Origin: Bubalus kerabau
Lineage: Eukaryota; Chordata; Mammalia; Artiodactyla; Bovidae
Direction: 5' to 3'
DNA: 64,000 bases
Assembly: GCF_029407905.1 (NCBI RefSeq)
Contig: NC_073624.1
Coordinates: 7,948,501-8,012,500 of the forward strand
The notes under the pieces were generated by a model. The model ran no database searches. It had not been told where the DNA came from and was given only the letters and a program-made list of their open reading frames with translations. Both the position numbers and the translations under genes were made by a program. This document shows, piece after piece, positions 33,201 through 45,200 of this stretch (position 1 is its first letter; each line of letters starts with the position of its first letter).

Positions 33201-36200
33201 AGGGTTGCACACGCGTGAAGCCCACTCTGAGTGTGAAAGCGTTTAGTCAGGTGTGACAAAGAGATCTTAATGCACAGCTCAGTGTAGTCAGTATCATCAT
33301 AGTCGTTAATCCTTTTGGGGTTCATAGGAGAAAGAGGGTCCTTTTTGGCTGGGAGATATCTGCATATAGAAAGCCGTGGCTCTTGAACTGAGCCTTGGCA
33401 GAATTAGTAGCACTTGGAGATAAGTGGTGGTGGTTTTCCGATGGAGGGAATTGAGAGAATACAGGACCTTGTTTAGAACAGTGAGCTCTGCAATTTAGTG
33501 AGTGAGTAAAGTGAGTATAGGAACATGAGCAGTAAGTTGGAGAGTTAAGGAGCCTGATTTTAGAAGTCTTTGGATCCTTGTCACCTGAGGTTTCAGAAGA
33601 GCTGGGAAGCCATTAACCTGATATTGTGAATATTTAGTTACTGTCCATTTCTTCTTAGTGGAATATGAGCACTATAAGATATAGAGCAGTATCTTATGTA
33701 TACTTCATATGTATAAGGTATATATTACATATGTAAGATAATATATATTGCAGTTATATATCTGTGTTTAGTTATTATATGGAGAAGGCAATGGCACCCC
33801 ACTCCAGTACTCTTGCCTGGAAAATCCCATGGATGGAGAAGTCTGGTGGGCTGCAGCCCATGGGGTCGCTAAGAGTTGGACACCACTGAGCGACTTCCCT
33901 TCCCTTTAGTTATTATATGGGCTTCCCTTGTGGCTCAGCTGGTAAAGAATCCACCCGCAACGCCAGAGACCTGGGTTCAATCCCTGGGTTCGGAAGATCC
34001 CCTGGAGAAGGGAAAGGCTACCCACTCCAGTGTTCTGGCCTGGAAAATTCCATGGACTGTATAGTCCATGGAGTTGCGAAGGGTTGGATACGACTGAGCT
34101 ACTTTCAGTTTCACTTTAGTTATTATATATACATATATATTCATATACATATATATTGTTATATATATATTCCCCCTTCCTTGCTAAATTTTCAGTAAGA
34201 ACAATTTCTAACTTGTAGTAGGAGCTCAATAAATATTTGCTGAATAAATAATTTGTTGAATTAATCAGAGTTTTATTAAAGAAATGGGAAAAAAGTAAAT
34301 CTATTTCCTTTTGTGTGTGTGCTTATCCATTTAGTTTGTATCTCAATTAATTTATTTAAATGTTGTCCATTTAGTGTTGGTATTTTGTGGACTTACTTTT
34401 TGATATATTCTTTGAAAAATTACAGATTTGGAAGCTGCACAACTGAATAATGTAAATGTCCAATTGAAATGAAAATGATTTGACTGAAAAACAGTAACCA
34501 GGCCAAGAGTATTCATGGCCCCCAGTTCTTCTCTTCACCTGTATGAGACCACTGCTATTTTTTATTTGGTCTCTGAGCCTTTCTTATGCTTAATAGTCTT
34601 ATTTTAGTCTCTAGTTGATTTTTATATAATAAACTTTCCCTTGAGCCAACTTTATTTTTTTAAATTGAGATATAATTGACATGTAATATTATATTAATTT
34701 CAGGTATACAACATAATGATTCAGTATTTGTGTATATTGTGAAATTAACACCACAACAAATCTGGTTAACATCCATCATCACACATATTTACAAATTTAT
34801 TTCTTTTCTTGTGGTAAGAACTTTTAAGGTTTGTTCTCAGTAACTTTTAAGTATACAATACAATTTTATTAAGTATTGTCACCTTGTACATTATATCCCC
34901 ATGACTTATTTATTTTATAACTGGAAGTTTTCTACCTTTTGACTACCCTCACCCCCAACCCTGGGCTTCCCAGGTGGCTCAGTGGCTAAAGAATGCACCT
35001 GCCAATTCTGGCCTTGAGTTCGATCCCTGGGTGAGGAAGATCCCCTGGAGGAGGGCATGGCAGCCCTCTCCAGTATTCTTGCCTTGAGAATCCCACGGAC
35101 AGGGGAGCCTGAAGAGCTACAGTCTATAGGGTTGCAAAGAACTGGACACGACTGAAAGCGACTGAGCACGCATACACAGACTTCCAACCTCAGCCAGACC
35201 AGCTTTCAAATAAAGAGTGTAATGCACTTTCTCTGAGGAAATGAATGAATAAGTAGGTAGCTCCGGACAGAAATCTGGAGGTCTTCATAGAGAGTGCTCT
35301 CTTTCCCTCCGTGTCTGCTCAGGCTTCATGAACCACTGGTCTGTCTCTTAAAGATCTCTTGAATGCATGCCCTCTTCTCCATGTCCATAACTGTTTCCCC
35401 AAATCAAGTATTACTATCCCTCATCTGGACCATTGCTCTGCTATGATCTCCTTGCTTCTCAAGTCTTTCTCACTAACACACTTTGCACAGTTCTGCTCAG
35501 GTGGCCTTTCTAGAAGAATAGTTTTCAGACACTTATAATTTGAAGAACTCAGGTTTGAAATTTGTTCACTGAAAAAAAAAATCAGAATAGATCCAGCCTA
35601 TAGAGAGGGAATCTTCTTTTTTACATAACTGCAACAAATGGCAGTCTGGTATGATCTTTTACTCTTGAGACCAAATGTTTGTAATACCTTGATTATATTA
35701 GTTTCCATATATATTTACATTGAAAAGGTTATGTCTCACTGTCAGGGACTAACCTAGGTACCTTTCCATGAAACTACTATTTTATGAAATATAGGATGAA
35801 ATCTTCTCCCTTGTGGTTGTCCAGAGCTGTTTGTTTGCTGTGTCTGGCACACCACCCCTTGTTACATTCTCTCACTGTGAAGTGAGAGTCGCTCAGGCGT
35901 GTCCGACTCTTTGTAACCCCAGGGACCATGCAGTCCATGGAATTCTCCAGGCCAGAATACTGGAGTGGGTAGCTGTTCCCTTCTCCAGGGGATCCCAGTC
36001 CAGGGATCGAACCCAGGTCTCTCACACTGCAGGCGGATTCTTTACCATCTGAGCCAACCAGGGAAGCCCTACATGCTCTCACTATACTCTGCTGATTTCC
36101 TTTCTGACTCTTACACAATTTACAGTTATAGTAGATTCTCCCACACCTAAAACAGCTAGCCCCGTATGGTAGGGTGGTTAGCTTTTAAGTCAGTAGGAGT

Positions 36201-39200
36201 CAGTAGGAGTATGGAATGTCATAAATGGCCCATGTGCCTTAAATATTTTATTTTAACCTAAGATATATGAATATATACTTCTCTAATTTTCTGTATGGCC
36301 AAGGCATATCCACTCACTGATGGGAGTTTTGTGCTTTTTTTTCTGGTATGAAAGTGAAAGTCACTCAGTCGCGTCCGACTCTTTGTGACCCCATGGACTG
36401 TACAGTCCATGGAATTCTCCAGGCCAGAATACTGGAGTGGGTAGCCTTTTCCTTCTCCAGGGGATCTTCCCAACCCAGGGATCGAACCCAGGTCTCCTGC
36501 ATTGCAGGCAGATTGCTTACCAGCTGAGCCACAATAACCTGTGCCTATAAATGCTTTGTCTACTGTAACAGATATGACCAACATAAACAGGTTTGAGAAA
36601 AGGCATAATTCACTCTTGGTAAGCCTCGGCCCCCGTGGGATGGAAGTAAAAGAGCATGGGCACACTAGAGCGTAGCCTCCAGGCCGCAGGAGTCAATGCG
36701 CCTTGGCCTCTGTCAGAATGTCCGTAAAGGGAAAGAGGAACACAGGTTTATCTGGTGAGTCCAGTATGTGGAACTGGTTAAAAGAGAGCCCACTGTATTG
36801 GTATCATTCTCATTCATTTATTAATACATTCTGAACTGTTTTCTTGAGAGTGTAAGAAAAGAATGGAATTGACGTACAGTTAGAACCCACGGATCTGCGT
36901 GGATTGTGAACATCATCTATTACACGTCTTGTCAGAGAAGCGGTTGAGAACTGCTGTTCTGAGGTCTGAATCGGATTGTTAGGCCCAGCCTCAAACCCTT
37001 CAGTCCCTGCCGCCTGCTGATAGGATGACGTCACAGCACCCTCAGCTGAGAAGACAATACCCGCCTCCTACACGTGCAGGATAAGGGTCTCCCGTACCAC
37101 ATCTGCTGTGGTACTGCTTCCCTCCCTAGCTTGGCTTTCCTGTGCCTGTCCTCCCAGGCCGTGATTCCTTCCTCGCCAGCTGCTATTGTCAGCCTGAAGC
37201 AGCCTTACTGCTCTTTTTTGTCCTGTTAACTCCTATTCATCCTTTTATTCTCCGCTCACGCCACCTCCTCTTCAGGAAGCCTTCCCTGTTTCTCATACCC
37301 ACCACCCCCAGGTTTCATTCTGGGTTAGGTGCCCACCCTCTGTGCTTCAACTCAGTGTATACCTCTAAGTGCTTACGCTACTGGATAACAGTAGTCTGCA
37401 TATTTGTCTTTTATCTTTTACTGCTGCTGCTGCTGCTGCTAAGTTGCTTAGACCCTCCTTAAAGGCAGAAATTACTTTAAAAAAAAAACTCTGACTCTGC
37501 ATATCTAGTACCTTAATGCAGTGGCTGATACACAGAAAGTGCTGATTAAATGTTGAATGAATTAAATTTTTAATGTTGTTTAAGTCAATTCAAAAGACTG
37601 CAGTCTTCCCCATTTTCTTAAGTGGCAACTCTCATCTTCTAGTTGCCCTACCAAGAGTCTTGAATTCATCCTCTTTCTCTCTGACCCCACCCCCAGTCCA
37701 TGAATGAATCCTATTTCCTGTTTCTTCATATGGTATCTAGCAGTTAGGCCCTTTCCCCTGCTTGTACTACCTGAGCCCAAACCACAATTGAATCCTGCCA
37801 GGATTATCCTCAGAGTCTCCTAACTGATGGCCTGCTTCCTTCTTTGTCCCCTTCAATACGTGTTCAACACAGCTGCCAGTGTGATCACACTAAAGCATAG
37901 ATGGATTGTATTATTCCTCTGTTCAGAGGCCTCCAGTTGCTTCCCTTCTGACTCAGAATAAAAGCCAGAGTCCCCAGAGCCCAGTTTGTCCTGCCCACCT
38001 GTCCGTGCCCCTCACACCACTACGGCCACGCCAGCCTCTTCTCCCTGAACTGTCCCAGAATACTTCTCCCTCGGGGCCCGTGAACTTGAAGCTTTTTCCT
38101 CTTCCTGGTTCCTGCGTGGTTCGCTCCCTCACCTCCTGTAAAGTTTTTCTCCGAATGGCTACACTGTCTAAAATGGAGTCCCTTTCTATCACCAAAACTC
38201 TATCTCCCTCCTCTACTTAAATTTTCTCCTTAACTTTATCCTCTGACATACTACGTATTTTCCTTATTTATCCTGTCTTACACTATTAGAACATAAGCTT
38301 CACAAGGACAGAGATTTTCATTTTTTATGTACCTGTTGTATCATCAGCACCTACTTAGCACGTAACATTGTAGGGGAAAACCCGAACAAATTTTTTTTGC
38401 CAACCCAATAGTAGACACACAGTGCATATTTGATGAGCAAACCATAGGTGACTTACTTGCAGGTCATAAACATTTACTTCTCCTAAAATACACATAAAGT
38501 CACTTAAGAATTGCTAATTGGGCTTCCCTGGTGGGGATCAGTGCCAATGCAAGAGACTCAGGTTCTATCCCTGGGTCAGGAAGATCCCCTAGAGAAGAAA
38601 ATGGCAACCTACTCCAGTATTCTTGCCTAGAGAATCCTATGGACAGAGTAGCCTGGCGGGCTACAGTCTGTGGGGTTGCAAAGAGTCAGACACAACTTAG
38701 TGACAGGCTAACTTTTTACTCTTCAATTCATATCTCAGGTAATTAAACACCTACTGGCTGGTTTTATATGTTTCCACTTGCTTTAAGAAGGTAGATTTAA
38801 TACCAATAAGAATAAAACTTCTAACTGCTCTTGGAAAGAATAGACTTTTTGGGGTGATAATGAATTCCTGTCTTTTGAGGTTTTCAAAAATAAAGTGAAA
38901 GTGAAGTTGCTCAGTCGTGTCCAACCCTTTGCGACCCCATGGACTGCAGCCTGCCAGGCTCCTCTGTCCATGGGATTTTCCAGGCAACAATACTGGAGTG
39001 GGCTGCTATTTCCTTCTCCAGGGGATCTTCCCAACCCAGGGATCAAACCCAGGTCTCCCACATTGTAGGCAGATGCTTTTACCATCTGAGCCACATGGGA
39101 AGTCCCAAAAATAAAGTGAATAATCACCAATCCACTTGGTGATTGCATTAGGTCCATGGGGAACATGTGACTGTGTCTAGAGATATTTTTGGTTGTCACA

Positions 39201-42200
39201 ACCAGAGGATGCTACTGGCATCTAGTGGCTAGAGGGCCAGAGACACTGCTCAACACCCTACACATCTGCACCCCTGCCCCGCCCCAGACGTGAGTAGTGG
39301 CACAGTTGAGAGACCCTTGATTAAATGATTTGTATAGTCCTTAATGATTCTGAGATTCTTTGATTATAGGTCCTCTCTTTTTCTGAAGGTAGGGAATTCC
39401 TTGGAAATTACTGTTAGGAGTTTTAAACTTCTCCTCGTAACATGTTTTTATATCTTAATGCCTACGAATTTTTGTTTGTTTGTTTGGCTGCACTGCGGGG
39501 CTTGTGGTATCTTAGTTCCCTGACCAGGATGAACCCCTGCCCCTCAGTGGAAGCGCCGAGTCCTAACCACTGGACCCAGGGAATTCCCCAGTGCCTGCGC
39601 ATTTTTACGAGAACAGCTTTTTTCTCTTCCTTCTGTGAGCCCGGTCATTGTATTACCATCACTGTAGGAATGAGTTACATCATCTCCCAGGAGAACTAGG
39701 CACAGGTGCTATTGTTATTCCGGCTCTAATAGAAACTTAGATTTGTTACTATTTATTGTATTTTCACAGGAAAAAACCCATGTAGCTTAATACCCTGGAG
39801 AAGAATTTGAGCCCAGAACCTGACAGATAGCATAAATGAAGATACTTGCCATTTTTATGAAATTGGAATTTTTGTCCATAACTCTTTTTGAGTGCCAATG
39901 GTATTATCATTGTTGCGACAGTTGAGATTAATTTCCTGCCTTTATGCCTTAAATCTGGTAAGGCAGGCTTGTTCCTGCAGTGTATCAAGTCGCATTCCTT
40001 TGTAGGGAGCCAAACTCTTAGATTGGTGACCTTGATCTGCCATTTTCTTGTCTCAGCGGTCATTGCACATGTTCCCCAGAAGAGCACCCAATTAATGTTC
40101 TCTGTTTTTGTTTTCTGTCCTTAACTCAGGAGACTCACTGCTAATAAAACTTCGTTTTCAAGATTTCAGAAGTAAATAGCTGTGTTCCAGTTATTCCCTG
40201 AATCAGTGAATGATTTTAGTATGTTCAGTAGCTATTCTTCATCTCTTATTTTTGATTGTGTTTTCCGGTAAATTATTTTTTACGAACAAAGAAAGAAAAT
40301 AGAATCACTCGAATTGGAAAGAGAACAGTCTCCTATTCTTAAGTAGGTAAAGTATTGGTATATTCATCTTCGAGCTGAAATAACAGCCATGACTTGTAAC
40401 TGGTGAAATTTCCTACACGTAAATAAGCAGACCACTTTCTTTATTCTGCAGCCATACCCATCGTGCCTTACTAAGAGTTCAAACCGCTCATCATATTCTT
40501 TTTTGCAGCTGGTTTTTCCTCCACAGAGAAATGTCCTTTGCTTGCTTATATAGGGTGCAAGTTTTTGTCTTGGATCCTCAAGTGTTTTCTCAGAATTCAT
40601 AAAATGAAAGTGGTTAAAAAGTAACCTCTCCATCTATTTGGCTTACAGTATGAACAAAGATCTTCTCAGATAAAAAGCTTTGAAGTACAGAATGTTCTTA
40701 CAAGGACTTTATATTCTCTTCTTTAAATGAGATGATGCATTTTTGTACTTGACATTGTCCTTAGAATCCTCTCAGTCTTTCAGTTCATGTGGGTAACGGG
40801 ATAATGTAAGCAGAGTCCTGAATAATGGCTAAATCTTCATCTTGGCTGCATTTCCTCTGACCTGTTCTGTGTGTGCCTACCTCTCGAATAGAACATGAAG
40901 GGAATTTTGATTTCCAAAGAATTTCTTTAATGGGCAACCTATTGCGTTTGTTTAGAAAGGTGTTTGCACTGCAGTACCCACAGAAGCTTGTGATCTCTGG
41001 TTCTGAGCTTGCCTGTCTTCGTCTAAAACAAAAGCAGCAGACTGCTCAGTAGTACTTTCCACTCTGATTTTTCTGACTGTTGGTTTTTTTGTTAAGTGAT
41101 GTGTACATTATATTGAATAGGAATACATTATAAAGTCTGGGCAGATTAGTGTGTATTGATACTCTTTTATCTTGGCCTCTTGGGCACTGGTGTGTTTTTA
41201 AAATGAGACTTGCAAGAATCTTAGTTATGACTTTTTCAGATTGTGACCAGTATCTTGACAATGTATGAAGATTTTGAGTCATAACTAAAGATGACTCCTT
41301 GGTGTTATACGAAAAATTCTAACAAATACAACTCATAAAATGATAATGCCTTTTGAGAAATATGTTCTCATAATGTTCCTGAGAGAGAGGTGCCAAAATG
41401 TCTTGCATTCCACTAATGAAAATTCAGGATTTGGATTTCCTGGCATTTTCACCGAGTTTATTAACTTTGGTGTTATCTGTATAGTATGTTTGAAATTCCT
41501 TAAATCAAAACATCCTTAATCTTGCTTTGTTGCTGTGGTTGTTGTTTCTTTTTTGATTGCACCATGCGGCTTGCGTGATCTTAGTTCCCAGACTAGGGAC
41601 TGAACCCGTGCTGCTTGCAGTGGAAGCGCCGAGTCCTAACCCTGGACCCCAGGGGATTCCCAATCCTGTTTCTAAAAGATTTCTCTTCTTTATGATTGTG
41701 CCTCTCACTTCTTCTGAGCGTGGCCCGATAGCTTGGTATATGGTTGTTTGCTGAGTTTGTTCATTAGTTTACTTGTTAAATGTTTATTTAACACACATTT
41801 ATAAAGTATATACTGTGCGTCAGGCACTTTTATTACAAGTCTGTCTGGTATTTTTCTCTAATCATTTCAGGACTGATGAGGAATGTCTTAATATCTCAAG
41901 ATGGTGCTAAAATTGGGATCGTGTGTTTTCAAAACAGAAGCACCTGGCTCGTTGTATTGTTCCACTCTGAGGCCACCTTGGGTGGCCAAGATCCCCATCC
42001 TTAAGCTTGTAAGAATCACGATGCTTGTGAAGCTGTTGCAGGTGTTTTTGTGATGGTTCATAACGACTGCTTGCTGCCTGCCTGTCCTAATTCCCCAAGT
42101 GATGAGGAACTCTTCTGTGAGCCTCTAGTCCCTGTTGAAGTCCTTTCAAATGTCACACTTTCTCCCACCTGTCTTTTATGGTACTGGATCCATACTCACT

Positions 42201-45200
42201 TAAAACCATGTGAGCTACTTACACGAGAGTTGGAAGGTGTGTATTTTATGTGATATTGTCATGGACTTATTTAGCATGTGATCAAGAAATCAGTTCCCCC
42301 TTCTGAAAGCTGTTTTTAAAAACTGTGTTTAAAACTGTATCAAAATTGCTACTTTGGATGCTGCATAAGTTGACAGATTGCCTCCTGGTGTACAAAGGAG
42401 GAAACTCCGCACTCTCTCACGTGGAGAGGCGCTGCTGCCGGCCAGCCCGCTCTCAGCAAGGCTTCTGAATTGCTTCTAACAGTGGTGGCTTGTGTTGTAC
42501 CCTGGCACAAAGGGACACCTTACCTCAGGTCTCCTAGTAGGTCAGCAGAAAAATAACTGGAACATGAATGTGTTTAGCTTTAACATAAAGGTTACATTTT
42601 GCTTTCCCTTTGTCTCGCCCGGTTTCTCTTCACAGGGGTGGTGAATGTGCTGCTCACAACTCCACTCTGGGTGGTAAACACCAGACTGAAGCTGCAAGGG
42701 GCAAAATTTAGGAATGAAGACATTGTACCGACCAACTACAGTGGTATCATTGGTGAGTGTCTTTTGGATGTGTTCCTTTTTAAAAGTTCTCTTTTCTCTT
42801 TGTATCTAGAATTTATCACCATGATAAAGCTACATTAACGGACAGCCTCAAATCTCAATGTCCAACAGTAAGCATTTGTTTAGCTCCTGTGTCTGTGGAT
42901 TGGCAAGGATTTGATTCATCTAATATGACTCCAGCCTAGGATTCTCAGCTCCATGTGTCTCTCTTCCATTTCCTGGGACCAGCCTCAGGATATTCTTCTC
43001 TTGGTGATAGCAAAAGCACAGGAAGACACGCCTGATCATACAAGCATATTTCAAGCCCCCGTTTGCATCTTGTCTATTACCATCGTCTTGGCCAACACAC
43101 TCCCAATGGCCAAGCCTCAAGACAAGGGGTAGAGAAATATACCCGTGGAGTATAGCCCATAGAGCGAAGGTGGGAGAGGATGAATATTTCTGAAGAATAA
43201 TTTGCTACTTTTTCTCCCCCAGTGTTATCTTTGGATAAAGATACAAAATTAGTGTCTGATATTTTTGAGCTTCTACTTTTTAATAGTATCACACTGCCAG
43301 GTTCTTCTTTCCCATCTTTCCCTCTTTATAATGAGGACAGTGATTTTCTTAAAAGGCAGTCCTATAAAATGAACTCCGGAGAACTGTCTTGTCTTTTTCT
43401 GTACTGGCCTTCACTGTGAAACCCACAGGCTGTCGTTCCCCATTCTGTCTGTGTAATACAGAGAGCTCAGTGGTGGAGATGGTCAGTACCGAGGAAAACT
43501 TGACCTGCTAACCCCAGATTTTTCAGGAAGGGTTGCCAAAAATTGAAGTTAGTCTCTCAATAACTCAGTGACTGTCAGTATCTGATGATTCTCCAGAAGC
43601 AGTTAACAGATTAACTTGTCATTGCCAGAAGGAAATCTTGATAGAATCAATCTGGCCTGTGTTCTGGGCACGTTGTCTTTCTAGTTAGGAGATTGTCCTC
43701 AAAGGTCCTTGATTTCTCGCTTAGATGCTTTTCACCAGATCATCCGGGATGAAGGGATCCTGGCTTTATGGAACGGCACCTTTCCCTCCCTGCTGCTGGT
43801 CTTTAATCCCGCCATCCAGTTCATGTTCTACGAAGGCTTAAAACGGCAGCTTTTAAAGAAGCGAACGAAGGTAAGCCCTGATCTTGAAAGCCGCAAACAA
43901 CCCCTGACCCCTTCTCACTGTGTAGACTGATGCAGTTCGTTCTTTCTTTGCCTTGCAGCTTTCTTCCCTGGATGTGTTCCTCATTGGCGCAATTGCCAAA
44001 GCAGTCGCCACCACGGTCACCTATCCTTTGCAGACAGTACAATCAATTCTGAGGGTGAGTGCTGGGCTTCTCCTGCATTTAGACGGACAACATTCTAAAA
44101 TAATGTGGTTTCTTTGTTCGAAGCAGTGTTAATAAAGCCGTGAAGTGCTCCAGAGCATTTCTCAGCCAATTTCCCGTTGTTTGATATTTTGCTGACTAGT
44201 CAGGCTGTCAGTTGGTTTTCTCTTTGGTTTGGAACAAAGTTTACACTTTGAATTTCTTCGGTCACCTGCTGTCTCAGAAAATCCAAGTATGGAGGAAGTT
44301 CTTTAAAGACCTCAGGAACATAATAAGTTTGCTTCCTTCACATTCAAGTTGATTGGCCTGGTGCATAGGGTGGATTTCCCTTTACAGAATCAGAGATTCA
44401 TTCAGAAGGAATGAATGATTTAGCTTTTCTGAAGTATTTTCAAATTTCTAGTTTTTCATTCATTCAATTATTTATTCTTTGACATATTTTTTAAGTACCC
44501 ATTCTACAAGCAACTGGGGTGCATGTGGTGAATAAAAGCCATAGTCCCTGCCCTTAGGAGTTAACCGAAGAGAGCGCGAACAGGTAAATCAGCATAAATA
44601 AGTAACTGCAAATTGAGGAAGGAGCTATCAAGGAAGTAAGCCACATTCTGTAATTTAGTGGAGAGGGCCACAGTGGGGATCTCAGATGGCATGATTGGGG
44701 TGGGTCCTCTGAGGAGCCCTGTGTAAATCAAGACTTAAAGGAAAGTAAGGACCCAGCCATGCAAAGAGCAGAAGAAAGAGCTTTCCAGGTAGAGGGAATA
44801 TGGTGTACTAAGAGCTTGATGAATCCTAGCAACTGAAAGGGAGGCCACTGTGGCTGGAGGTGGCTCAAAAGGAGATCAGAAAAGAAGCAGGATGGCTATG
44901 AGTGATGACTGGATTTTATTCTCACTGCAGTAGGAAACTGTTGCAAGGCTTTAGACAAGAATAATGTGATCTCATTTATAATTTGAGAAGACTACTATGA
45001 CTATTCAGGATAAGAGAAAAGGGAGTTTCAGGTTAGGAGGCTATTTCGGTCACATGTGAGATGCAGTGGTGGCCTGGACTAAGATGGTAGTGGAAAGGGA
45101 GGGATTCAAGTTGTGTTTGGGAGAAAAAATTCAAAGGACTTAAACTGATGAGTAAAATGGAGGCGTTAATGAAAGTATTTTAGTTTGAAAAGATTATTCC

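Noticed and set aside
33060..33240. Possible processed pseudogene or old repeat
   Set aside because: It looks like a diverged interspersed repeat, but I cannot name a family and see no coding homology.
34120..34168. TATATA-rich block as a promoter
   Set aside because: It is a simple AT repeat next to SINE insertions inside an intron.
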